Shown here: positions 12,664 through 20,956 of the stretch, one piece after another
Layout of the letters: each line of letters starts with the position of its first letter
How positions within the stretch are numbered: the stretch's first letter is position 1
DNA from: Plutella xylostella
Lineage: Eukaryota > Arthropoda > Insecta > Lepidoptera > Plutellidae
Length of the DNA: 64,000 nucleotides
NCBI RefSeq assembly: GCF_932276165.1
Contig: NC_063986.1
Span: 12,040,501-12,104,500 of the forward strand
Reading direction: 5' to 3'
Notes under the pieces: generated by a model
The model's database searches: none
What the model saw: only the letters and a program-made list of their open reading frames with translations
Told to the model about the DNA's origin: nothing
Program-made: the position numbers and the translations under genes

Positions 12664-15600
12664 ATTTTGTTGAAAATATACTTCGTATGGGCGACTACCC
12701 ACATTCACATCAGTAGCGTTACAAGTTGTGCAATGACATGATCATTATTGGCTAGGTTTGTCGATGTCCTACAAAGTTTTCGGAGGCCTTCGGGGACACG
12801 ACTACGAAATAAGTATCTAAGTGGGTACTCCGCTTAAGTTTGAACAAGCTTTTGGAAACAGTAACATAATACATATATTTATAGCATCCAGTTTAAGCTT
12901 CAGTCGGTTTCAAGTATCAGAAAATCCCTGGAAAATATAGCTTGCAAAAAATACCAATTGAAACGATTTACCTATCATATTCCAGAGAGCAACAATCTGA
13001 ATACACGCTAACAGTATACGCGAGCAACAACCCGATCCTGGAGCGAGCGGCGGCCATCTTGAACTCCATCGACAAGCACGAGAACGGCTCGGAGCTGGCG
13101 GGCGCGGCCAGCGTCGCCGCCGTACGGGTCAGAGTCATGGATGAGAATGATAATGCGCCCAGGTTCCTCAACAAGGTTTACTATGCTGGTAAGAACACTA
13201 ATCTATGTACTAACTATTCAAATTTCTCCCTTTTTGGACTTCTCCAAAGACTATGTTAGATTCTGACTTCGGTCTTCTTATAAAAAGAATCACTACAACA
13301 CGATACAGGTATAATGTCACCGTCATGAAATAATTATCTGCGTAGGATATGATGTCTAGCCTTCCTAACCGCTACCTGCTAAATCCTTCATTGTTTAAAT
13401 CGTCTTTTTCATGCGAGACCTGTTAAAATGCCATCTAACCTTCTTGCCAGGCGTGAAGCACACAGCCAAGATCAACGAGGCCATCACCTCCGTGATCGCC
13501 ATCGACGAGGACTTCGCGGAGAATGGCACCCTGATGTACCTGGTGGCCGCGTCCAACCTGTACAAGTTCGGCGAGAGCACGCCGGCCGGCAGCATCGTGC
13601 CCTCGCCCTTCAACATCACGCAGGAAGGTAGGAAGGATCTATAAGTTATTTTCTATAGTTTTAAGGCCCTATACAAAAAGAAACCTGGCTAAAGCTGGTT
13701 ACCTGCGCCGATCTGCTAGTTTCATACAATTTCCGAACCAGGGCTGATTTTCTTTCTGTGTTGGGCGTAGGTAATTATTATCGAAAGTGATGTGTATGTA
13801 AAGGTTTTGACGTGTACCTATATGTTATCGATGATGGCGAGTTATAGCGAATTATTTAAGCAATTGTCTTCTGGAATTAAGATTCCTCTAAGAAGGTCAT
13901 TTCCTCATTCAAAATTGATGGATTTTATTTTTGAACTTCTTGCTTCGTCGCAATAAAATATTATTCGGCTTGGTTCGTGGTTACCGGTTTCTTAGATCCT
14001 CACCATCAGCCTATATCAGTCAACTGCTCGACGTACACCTCTCCCAAAACACGCTACTATATGCATACGTATTCGCATGCAATAACAACCAGCCACTTTT
14101 CGCAACTTTTTGTAAATGAAAGGTACACAATTGCCTATTGGTAAATGAAAGGTATACAAGCTAATCCTTCCTCAGTTTACCACCCATGTTCCTTGTCTCC
14201 AGGAGTGCTGATGACGGCGACGTTCATGGCGGAGTACCGCGGCGACCGCTTCGTGCTGGACGTGCTGGCGCAGGAGGTGGCGCCGCCGCACCGCCGCGCC
14301 GTGGCACAGGTCTATGTGAGTATGACTTTAGTCATAAGTATACAGGAGGCCAGCGTGGTGGACTAGGCCTAAACCCTTCCTTCATTGGAAGGAGACCCAA
14401 GCCCCAGCAGTGGAGAGGTGAAGGTTCTATGATGATGATACAAAACAAAAGCTGACTAAGGCCTCCCCATGCTTATTTCACACGTCTCTGTTATCGACCA
14501 CCTGACGCCGATCCGGCAAAAGTCTGTCCATGTCGTCCCGCCGGCCTTTAGTCATATACAGAAAAAAATGCTGGCTACCTGCGCCGATCTGTCAGCTTCA
14601 CACTCTGGCCGAACCAGCGCTGATTGGGAAAACTACAGTAAAAGCTATTGGCGCTGTAAACAAGCCTTTTTTTCTGTATAGGTACTTACGGCCTTACGCA
14701 TTACAGGCAACAGTCTGTTAAACATCAGAAAGACCCCCTCCAATAAACTAAGTCACTCGCTTGAATACTGATTGTAGAAATTGACGGAATTTATAGTTTC
14801 TGCCAAGAATATATCTTATTATTATTAGCGCAAGAGACTATCGTTAGGGATATCAACAATTACTGCATCTGACAAAACACTTTTATCTTTTGAACAGGTA
14901 TGCGATTCTGTTCTGTCCGGTACTTCATCTTCTCCCAAGCATCCCCAATACTCTATCCTCGCTCTTCCACTTACCATTTGCCGTACTTCCAGGTGTGGGT
15001 GCTGGACAGTTCGTCGCTGATCCGCATGGTGGTGTCCCGCAGCTGCGTCAGCGTGGGCGCGCCGGCGCTGGGCGCGGGGGGCACGGGGGGCGCGGCGGCA
15101 GGGGGGCAGGGCGTGGTGACGTCACGGCTGGGCGCGGCCGCCAACGCGTTGCTCGTGCCGGTGCATGCCAAGCACTATGTACACTCGGACACGCTGTATC
15201 AGGATTGGTGAGACAAACTCTTGTATTGTTGTACCTTAGTTATAATTTTATTGGGATTGGACAGGGAACAGTCTCATATAAAAAAACGTCTCTCTCCCAC
15301 TACTAGGTGTTTCATAGCGTGCCATTGTAATAGCATTTTTCCGATTTCGAGTTTTTGTAATGCACATAGCTTTAAGTTAAAGATTGGCTAAACCAAAAAC
15401 AAATGAAGAGTTCAGTGAATAACCTTGTCTATTTATTTCGCATTGTGGTAACGTCTTCTTCTTCGAAGAAATCTTGATATTAAAGATGATATCTCGTCTA
15501 AAATATATTTTTTTTAATTAAAAAAAAAATTGTATCTCCAAGACTCATGGTAGTATCTCTGTCTCCCTTCCCCACAGGTGTGAGGTCCACCTCCAAGCCG

Positions 15601-18024
15601 TAGACCCGGGCTCGCTGCAGCTGCTGCCCGCGCCGGCGGTGCTGCGCCGCATCGACGCCCAGTACGACGCTCTCAGGGACCTGTACCAGGAGTATGGCGT
15701 GGAGACGCTGATAGCCAACAGTGATGATAGTAAAGGTACCCCCCCCCTCCCCCCCTCCCTCCGTGGACCCGGGCACTCTGCAGGTGCTGCGCCGCATCGA
15801 CGCCCAGTACGACGCGCTCAGAGACCTTTACCAGGAGTATGGGGTCGAGACGCTGATCGCTAATAGTGATGATAGTAAAGGTACCAACCTCCCTTTGTGT
15901 CCTTGTGTTGTACTTCAAATAAAATTAAACTTGTGTGCTGCTCGGGCCATATCAAAGAACAAAAATGGTTAATAATTCTCGGACTAAGACCGTATGGGAA
16001 ATTTATTTATGAGCTCTTACTTTAGTATGGTTATTTTTCCCGCGCTTATCAGCGCTAGTTCGGCAGAGTATAGAAAAATAAGCGCTTACAAGTTTCCAAA
16101 TTTCTTTCTGTATACTTACCTACGGCCTTACTTTCTAAAATTCTAGGCATAAAATAATAGAATGCTCAATTTGCGCATCTCGATGCACTCATTATTCATC
16201 CCTTATTTAACAAATTGCCCCCTATTAGAAAGAAGTATTCAAAAAGAACTGCAAAAAACTATGCCTTGAACCTTAGGATGCAATGCACGAAGAAAAACTA
16301 TGTATTTCAGGGAACCTAAGAGTGATGAATTGGCTTAGAGAACTAAATAATAAATAATGTGTGTCTGTGCAGGGCCTGCGAGCTTCGACCCGGCGCTGGC
16401 GGCGCTGATCGCGCTTCTGCTGGTGCTGTTCACCGGCGTCGTCACCTTCGTCGTGGTCTGCGCCTGCCTCAAGCACTGGTATGATATCATCATCAGCTAA
16501 AGATCAGCGGCTGGACATAAGTCTAAGGAGCACTACCATTAACGTCCATTATCTAGCTAGATAATGAATGGCATTTCTCGTTAGTGTGGCCCCAGCATAA
16601 CCCACTTGGAATGTTTTATTTTTTACTGAAAAATGTGTAGCCATTTTTCGGCGAAGAGAAGTGGCAATATGGGTGCTAATTTGTTATGATTGGATTTGTT
16701 ACTGACTATTATCAGAATTTCGCATGTTGAGCTGACGACTGTACAAGATTAAATTGACCTCCACTCTACACCTACAATCTAAACCGCCATTAACCATCAA
16801 CCGCTGACCTACAGGGTGATATCGCCGCCGTCCCTGCAGTCCAGCAAGGGCGACAGCCTGGCACGGCGCCGCATCCTGGAGGAGCTGGCCACCACCGAGA
16901 ACCCGCTGTGGCTGGAGAGCAAGCTGCGGCCCTACGAGGAACAGGAGCTCAGCATGAACGTGTTCGCCGACCAGTTGGCCGACCAGTTGGCCGACACGCT
17001 GCCTGATGCCACGGTCAGTCATATAGAAACATCTCACCTTATCAGCATCATCTATGAGCGGTTGTCTCCACAGGCGAGAGAAGCCATCGCGACGAGACAC
17101 GATGCGACGAATGGTTGCGAGGACGCGAGAAACGTCACAATCACAAAATCGCTGGGATTCTCTCGCCTGTCGCCCTCGTTACTAAGACTCATTGCTGCAA
17201 TCTCACATGAAGCTTGCTCCATTAAGTTGATGAATCAGAGACTTCTAGAACCTAATCTTTCGCGATTTCATAAACCGTGGGTTGTTCTATTGCAGGTGGA
17301 CAACACATACGCCACCATCCAGACGCGGCGGCTCGGGGACTATGCCACGCTCGGGGAGGACTCGCCCACCGGCTTCCAGGTTAGAACATAGTTACATCTG
17401 CTACGAACTACTGTGTAAATCATTAAAATTATCATCATAAAAATAAGCACCAAAGTGGGCCAAGTTTCCATAACGATTCACTACATGAACATGGGATATG
17501 AGCCTCCTCCATAACAAAACATAATTGCACGTCAAACAGCAGAGTCCCTCACGCAATGCTAACCTCTGTGTATCCTCCAGGGCAGCACATTCAAGCCGCC
17601 GACGCCCACGACGCCGGAGCCGCCGCCGCGACCCTCCGCCATGCACTCGCCCTGGTCAGTCACTGCATCATGTCCCTGGTTATTTATATTTATAGCCATT
17701 ATACCTACTGTCTCATCATTTATTTACTTACCAATATCATTATCTCTTATCATTGCATGTTGCGCTGTGAATAGGCATCTCCCAAGAGGGATGATCACGG
17801 TTTTCATTCGACCTTTTATTCCGTAACCACCTGTCTCACTTTAATTAATTTTTTCGTCGCACCAACGCGCTTGATAAACAACATGACTGTACAAAGTGTA
17901 CATCGCTTAGAGTAGTTGGAACTCTACAACCCTTCATAATCGCCCATTCACTTTACTGCCCCACTTGATTTGGGTAAGTATAGCCTCTAGTATAGTTAAC
18001 GTTATCTTATTTTTTATTTACAGA
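2..18024 (+). CDS. Cadherin-87A / cadherin-23-like non-classical cadherin, 3' part (N-terminus outside window)
   Basis: Large calcium-dependent adhesion protein of the cell surface. Exons: 2-52, 292-426, 834-1026, 1389-1501, 1725-1802, 2065-2184, 3001-3165, 3476-3660, 4430-4592, 4879-5028, 6497-6661, 6892-7015, 7262-7450, 7659-7756, 7868-8005, 8277-8430, 8748-8945, 9134-9373, 9474-9655, 9891-10077, 10496-10692, 11150-11344, 11688-11847, 12229-12364, 12986-13188, 13451-13627, 14203-14315, 14993-15207, 15578-15735, 16373-16478, 16815-17013, 17296-17379, 17581-17654. All have GT-AG borders and compatible phases, giving 1,681 residues with no frame break; the stop TGA forms across the last junction with 18024. 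Repeat-boundary motifs include DVNDEPPRF, DVNDNAPQF, DGNDNPPVF, DVNNHAPAF, DVNRHAPQF, DENDNAPAF and DENDNAPRF, plus repeated LDYE and LDRE strands. The single helix and short NPLW tail, with no catenin-binding region apparent, argue against a classical cadherin. Orthology to Cad87A or CDH23 is inferred from layout, not tested. Confidence 0.9.
468..605 (-). mobile_element. RTE-type LINE 3' fragment in cadherin intron 2
   Basis: On the minus strand the sequence reads GGCCGGTAGTGGCTGGATGG and continues with the same tail pattern as the intact RTE at 46009-49218 and the copies at 9657 and 24719. It is heavily decayed and has no ORF. Confidence 0.6.
2190..2880 (+). mobile_element. Truncated LINE: reverse transcriptase C-terminal region in cadherin intron 6
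   Basis: An uninterrupted reading frame at 2252-2851 (199 codons) encodes the part downstream of the RT core of a non-LTR retrotransposon. It includes VPTLMYGSESWVWQKKNESR, then LRSMCGLKLNDRIRNS, LRWFGHIERMDERRLTK and a terminal SAYPSGRQA. The RT core itself is absent, so the copy is 5'-truncated. A short (ATGT)n tail follows the stop. The intact frame suggests a fairly recent insertion. Clade assignment (RTE- or CR1-like) is uncertain. Confidence 0.75.
3775..4045 (-). mobile_element. LINE C-terminal fragment in cadherin intron 8
   Basis: The minus strand at 4019-3780 encodes EKHILMGKVEGKRRRGRAP, then ARWCDQTQSYLQLRLHEAL and DRSTWRTLSRPNLN before a stop. This layout (glycine/arginine-rich hinge, then a Trp-containing terminus) is typical of the end of a non-LTR retrotransposon polyprotein. 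Only about 80 codons remain. Confidence 0.65.
5234..6447. mobile_element. piggyBac-like non-autonomous element with TTAA ends in cadherin intron 10
   Basis: The element starts TTAACCCTCTACTGCAT and the right end, read on the other strand, starts TTAACCCTTTACTTCAT. TTAA ends and CCCT-starting inverted repeats are the hallmark of piggyBac-type insertions. It is about 1.2 kb with no transposase frame. The motif AGCCAGAAATGGCTT or close variants recurs near both ends, in both orientations, and may represent transposase-binding sites. It accounts for most of the unusually long intron 5029-6496. Confidence 0.75.
9657..9890 (-). mobile_element. RTE-type LINE 3' fragment in cadherin intron 19
   Basis: The minus strand encodes SVGRHPACWTDDLKQVAGSG followed by WMRKTE, matching the GRPPTRWSDDLRKVAGSRW terminus of the intact RTE at 46224-49199. 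Only the last few dozen codons and the tail remain. The fragment fills nearly the whole intron up to the exon 20 acceptor. Confidence 0.75.
10130..10273. repeat. Small foldback (MITE-like) repeat in cadherin intron 20
   Basis: Arms 10130-10160 and 10243-10273 are inverted copies of about 31 bases that match at nearly all positions (AAGCTGCRTACAGACCGG followed by CCAACGAACGCC). The loop of about 80 bases contains more CAACGAA motifs. No ORF. Confidence 0.7.
10842..11037 (+). mobile_element. 5S rRNA-derived SINE, internally deleted, in cadherin intron 21
   Basis: The stretch 10862-10933 resembles the 3' half of insect 5S rRNA: GATCGTAACTGATTACTGAG, GTTAAGCAACAACTGGCACG and then CCATTGGATGGGTGACCG. 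A body (TCTGGACGCTTCCGAGCTTC) and a LINE-like tail (CCTTCCTTCATTGGAAGG, CCCAGCAGTGGGGACGTGAT, GATGAT) follow. Compared with the copy at 29547-29930, about 200 bases between the body and tail are missing. Confidence 0.8.
11520..11645 (+). mobile_element. Decayed RTE-like 3' tail in cadherin intron 22
   Basis: GGCTGGATGAACAAGGCTAA, then GAGAGTATTGTGGCACTTCT and TTGGGAGGGGTATATTATGT, parallels the better preserved tails at 12480 and 24780 (GGATGAGGAAGGCCGAGGAC, TGTTGTGGCGCTCCTTGGGA). Highly diverged. Confidence 0.45.
12395..12664 (+). mobile_element. RTE-type LINE 3' fragment with a (GAT)n tail in cadherin intron 24
   Basis: The fragment contains GCCCTCCTGCCCGCTGGACC, GGTAGTGGCTGGATGAGGAA and CCAGCACTGGATGATTATTG, and ends in an uninterrupted run of about 32 GAT units (12567-12663). 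The translated sequence WTNDFRSAVGSGWMRKAEDR matches the RTE C-terminus. RTE elements characteristically end in short tandem repeats, and this tail has expanded into a microsatellite likely to vary between individuals. Confidence 0.8.
13672..13765. repeat. Dispersed repeat, copy 1 (cadherin intron 26)
   Basis: GGTTACCTGCGCCGATCTG followed by TTCATACA and CCGAACCAGGGCTGATT recurs with changes at 14572-14625. The unit may be a short MITE; its ends were not resolved. Confidence 0.4.
14345..14440 (+). mobile_element. LINE/SINE tail sequence with GATGAT end in cadherin intron 27
   Basis: GGCCAGCGTGGTGGACTAGG, CCTAAACCCTTCCTTCATTG and then CCCCAGCAGTGGAGAGGTGA with a GATGATGAT end. It is the same tail as on the 5S-SINE at 29840-29930 and, inverted, at 28008-28085. 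Confidence 0.65.
14515..14700. repeat. Dispersed repeat, copy 2 (cadherin intron 27)
   Basis: Shares GCTACCTGCGCCGATCTGTC and CCGAACCAGCGCTGATTGGG with the copy at 13672. Its right part, TTTTTTTCTGTATAGGTACT then TACGGCCTTAC, resembles 16107-16133 in intron 29. Confidence 0.4.
15763..15880 (+). repeat. Tandem partial duplicate of cadherin exon 29
   Basis: A second copy of the 3' part of exon 29 lies 27 bases after the donor of the first, separated by C-rich sequence. From the GTG codon at 15784 to 15880, 32 codons align with 15639-15735. Eight codons differ, all synonymously, and both copies end in the same AAAG|gtacc donor. Further upstream VDPGTLQ matches VDPGSLQ, but six codons (LLPAPA) are missing. 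A possible acceptor, ctctgcag, precedes 15784 in phase 0. It cannot follow exon 28 (phase 2) in frame but could follow exon 27 (phase 0). The two copies are also one base out of frame with each other across the C tracts. Explanations are an alternative exon, a recent duplication, or two alleles joined in the assembly. Confidence 0.85.
16373..17654 (+). other. Transmembrane helix and cytoplasmic tail exons of the cadherin (exons 30-33)
   Basis: Exon 30 encodes the membrane helix, from about ALAALIALLLVLFTGVV to VVVCAC, followed by the stop-transfer residues KHW. Exon 31 encodes SLARRRILEELATTENPLW and then LRPYEEQELSMNVF; the NPLW motif is also found in CDH23-type tails. A 12-base tandem duplication at 16969-16992 repeats ADQL. 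Exon 32 contains two tyrosine motifs (NTYATI and GDYATL) that could be phosphorylated or bind adaptors. Exon 33 is proline-rich (FKPPTPTTPEPPPRPS) and ends MHSP with the stop formed at the next junction. No beta-catenin-binding region is visible. The tail is about 140 residues. Confidence 0.8.
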
Positions 18025-19052
18025 TTGATTGACACCACTGTTGGATGAAGAATCAAGTTTGTAAATATAAACTCTCCAGATAGTTATGGATACTTGCATG
18101 TTGGCCATGTATCTAAACAGTAGTAAATCCCTTTTTTCCATTGAACTTATATTACTGTAATATTAGTTCAATGTTTATTTTATGAAAGTCCCGTGTGGCA
18201 AATATTGAAGAGTGTTTATGTATGTGTAAGAGTGTCTTCCATTCCATTTCCTTACAATGATCTATTGAGATTTGTTATCTTTGAATTTCTTTATTTGGTA
18301 TTCTTACAGCTGGAGCTGGCTTTACATTCCAAACTTATAATAATTATCTGGAAACAGTATTATTTTATTACGTAATTATTTTCTTTCTATTTTAATGTAG
18401 ATACATTGACAACGTCCAAGACTCATTTTTACAAAACTACCTAATGTTCGCTAATACGTTTAATATACCTAACTTAAATAATTGTGATGAAATGTATGCA
18501 ATTATCTTAAACTTAATGAAATGACTCTATTTGAATCTCATTTTCTTAGCCAATTTGAAATTAAATTATTTTAATATACTTACCGTTATATTGCCATACA
18601 TTGTATATTGTACAAAGTGTCTGTACAAAAGTATATCTAAATATTTAGGGCCCATTCCAACAACTTCATTATTAAACCGATAGTGTGTAGGATCAATTTT
18701 ACGACAGAGTTTTAACCTTAGAAGAATAAATCGTTCAGAATTAAGTACCTTCTACATTTACGTTTTTCTACCGTTAAAACCTGTAGTGTATCATTATATT
18801 CATTCTACTAAAAGTTTCATTATCCTCATGATCCTTTTGTTCACAAAGTTGACTGAAAAGGCCCCTAAGTTTTATTTATTTAGCTAGCAATTAAGTTTAA
18901 CCTTAGTCCTTAATTTTCTAAGCTTAGTTGTAGATACTGAAATAGTCAATATTGAATTGTTCTTAATGTGTAAATAAAAAGACTTGGTACTATGTTTTAT
19001 ACCTAAAGTATTATGAAAACATCGAATTACAAATAAAGAAAGTTTTCAATAA
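18024..19052 (+). other. 3' untranslated exon of the cadherin gene, with polyadenylation signals
   Basis: A TTTTTATTTACAG acceptor ends at 18023. Joined to the phase-2 end of exon 33 (TG), the first base A completes TGA. The sequence beyond is AT-rich and non-coding. AATAAA signals lie at 18973-18978 and 19032-19037, the latter followed by a GT-rich stretch. If the donor at 17655 were not used, translation would run about 58 codons through intronic-looking sequence, so the spliced stop is preferred. Confidence 0.6.
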
Positions 19053-19065
19053 TTTGTGTTTCATA

Positions 19066-19071
19066 TTTATT
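19066..19071 (-). terminator. Polyadenylation signal of gene A
   Basis: On the minus strand AATAAA reads from 19071 to 19066, seven bases after the stop of gene A. The plus-strand cadherin signal at 19032-19037 faces it, so the two transcripts probably overlap at their 3' ends. Confidence 0.6.
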
Positions 19072-19077
19072 CCTGTA

Positions 19078-20956
19078 TCAAGAGCATTTTAGTTTATGAA
19101 GGTCTGTTACAATACATTTAGTTTCCTCGTTGTTTGCGTTCACAACACTGATTTTCTTTTTGTAGCACTTGTGTAGTGAGTCCGTCACTCTCCGGACTCC
19201 TTCTAGGAAGTTCGAGAACACTCCATCGAGGCATTCCTCGAAGCTTCGGATCGAAGTTTCAAATTGAGACGAAAAGTCAGTTTGTGCTATTTGTAACATT
19301 TCCAAAAGTCGAGCGATCGTGTTGTCGTAGTTGTCTTTTTGCATCTGAAATTAATATCAAGTAAGTATAAATATAAACGCTATAAACTGTATTTTCTTGT
19401 ATTGAAATAACGAAGTAATTGGAACTGACTGTATCGATAAAGAATACTCACATAGTCTACAAGGCATGTATCTGCACCTTTCTTATCTTTTGGATTATTT
19501 TCTTTGCACAGCCGGTGCAGATATTTGAAGCCTTTTCTCCATTTCCGAGTCTGTAAACGTCATTTAATTGGTAAAAAATCATCCATCATTACCTACATAA
19601 CATAAAATTTAATGTTCATTTTCTTACAAACTAACCTCTTTGATTATCTGTCTGACTGCATTTCTCTTATCCATGACCTCACTTTCTGCCTTCTCGATAC
19701 ACGGACCCTCTTGTTTATCATAAACCGTTTCCAATTCGTTTATTTTACTCTTTTTGGCACTCAAACAATCAGCCCACTGAAACAGAGGTTCCTGCTGTTA
19801 CAAGATTACATAAATTATTGGATGAGCGGAAGATACGTGGTTTTACCGTCTAACTTGTTCATCATCTACATCTGTATGTTTATAAGTACGAGTTCTACAG
19901 GTTTTGTTGTATCTAAATCGCTAAGAAGCTCATTAGTCCAAAGGCGTTGTTGGACCCCAGGTATTTTCCGAACGGATTTGTTACAAGCGCACGCGTCTCC
20001 ATTAACGTGCTTCTCATCTACCTACGATCAGCTGCATCAGTAGCTACACTTCTGTACCTTGTCAAAGTGACAAACCGTCAATGTTTCAATGAATGGATAG
20101 GCGGTTTCAGATTGACAAGGTACAAAAGTATATAGCTACTATGCATCTCACGTACCTTGTCATTCTGTACTTCCCCGAAGCTGGTGTTGGCGTGCAGCAC
20201 TCGTTGAAGCCGGCGGGCAGCCAGCCCCCGCACCAGGCGCCCCCGCAGCGCCGCCGCCGCCGCCCGCGAGCTGGTCCTATCTTCCCGCTCTGCCACTAAC
20301 ACCGCGTCCAGGCGTCGGGAGTAGGACGCCACTAGCTCTGCTGCTGATGGGGGACGGGGTGGCTGGATGGAGATTAGGGAGTGTTCATTGTTGGAAGGTA
20401 GAGAAGCCTGCATAGAAACCTGACCCCCATAGAGTGACATTGCTATTGAAAAGGGGTCAGGTTTCTTTGAAGCTAACTATAGAACGTAGCGTTGCATACG
20501 CAGCAAGGCCCAAGAGAAGCCAGGCCAGAGCTCAACTTGCTGGCCACCGACAGAGTATAATGGAAGCGACTAGTACCTCTGTCCTCGGAAAACTAAAAAA
20601 AAGCTTTTTTTGTCCTTGTGTCAGGGTTCAATGAATACATCTTGGGAATCCTAAAAGTAGGTAAGTACTTGGGTATGGAAATAAAATTAGCATTATCATC
20701 TGCCGATAGTTTCCGCTGATGGACCTTGGCTTTGACTTTTATCACGTAGCTGCCCAAGTTCAGAGAGCTAAACAGAGGGCTTATACTTATCTCGATTATT
20801 TATCTCTCTTACGTGTCTAAGAACAGTGTTTATATACTACATATTGATTATGATGTATAGAACCAACAAGTTAATGACAGAGTGTCATACCTGATTGACC
20901 TGCGCAGTGGCTCCATACAGCATCAGGCCCACGATCACTGCAGCTCCAATCAACAT
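19078..20956 (-). CDS. Gene A: secreted helical cysteine-containing protein, family not recognised
   Basis: Minus-strand exons: 20956-20891, 20335-20156, 20021-19899 (donor could instead be at 19890), 19776-19636, 19550-19452 and 19344-19078, all phase 0. The predicted protein is about 291 residues. It begins MLIGAAVIVGLMLYGATAQV, a clear signal peptide, so it is probably secreted. Later exons contain spaced cysteines (DACACN, WADCL, GPCIE, HRLCKE, DTCLV, EECLDG, LHKCYKKK, ETKCIV) in Lys/Glu-rich helical sequence. The acceptor of exon 2 was chosen because it keeps phase 0 after a short first exon; other AGs upstream would break the frame. An AATAAA on this strand sits at 19071-19066, right after the stop. 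No domain or function was recognised. It is probably related to gene B. Confidence 0.7.

Larger units (their letters stand above)
834..13188 (+). other. Extracellular cadherin-repeat block (at least 12 repeat boundaries)
   Basis: Twelve inter-repeat linkers can be read in order: DVQNRPPVF (exon 3), DVNDEPPRF (6), DVNDNAPQF (8), DGNDNPPVF (10), DVNNHAPAF (12), NVNDKKPSF (14), DVNRHAPQF (17), NANDEDPVF (18), DENDNAPAF (20), RVNKHSPVI (21), GGDEHAPAF (23) and DENDNAPRF (25). Canonical DXNDN linkers bind calcium between adjacent repeats. Those in exons 21 and 23 have lost most calcium ligands, and those in exons 3, 14 and 17 are partly degenerate, so some joints are probably flexible. Within repeats the DXD motifs (for example TDADGG, TDKDAG, AKDAD) and the LD-Y/R-E strand are mostly kept. 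Introns do not follow repeat borders strictly, but many phase-1 introns fall near the first strand of a repeat. Confidence 0.85.
13451..15735 (+). other. Membrane-proximal domain of the cadherin (exons 26-29)
   Basis: After the last DENDNAPRF linker, exons 26-29 encode an incomplete repeat (about 59 residues in exon 26) with no following DXND linker. Next comes a segment beginning VWVLDSSSLIRMVVSR, a Gly/Ala-rich insert in exon 28, a region ending YVHSDTLYQDWCEVHLQAV, and a conserved-looking stretch (RRIDAQYDALRDLYQEYGV) just outside the membrane. CDH23, PCDH15 and insect relatives carry a special membrane-adjacent domain at this position, so I infer the same here. One Cys in exon 28 (SRSCV) and one across the exon 28/29 junction (QDWCEV) could form a disulfide. 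Exon 29 has a tandem partial duplicate immediately downstream. Confidence 0.7.

Noticed and set aside
12434..12673. Open frame with a long Met run
   Set aside because: It is a (GAT)n microsatellite read in frame, attached to a LINE tail.
14890..15306. 138-codon frame over cadherin exon 28
   Set aside because: Compositional shadow of the GC-rich exon in another frame; the 14993-15207 exon in the cadherin frame explains it.
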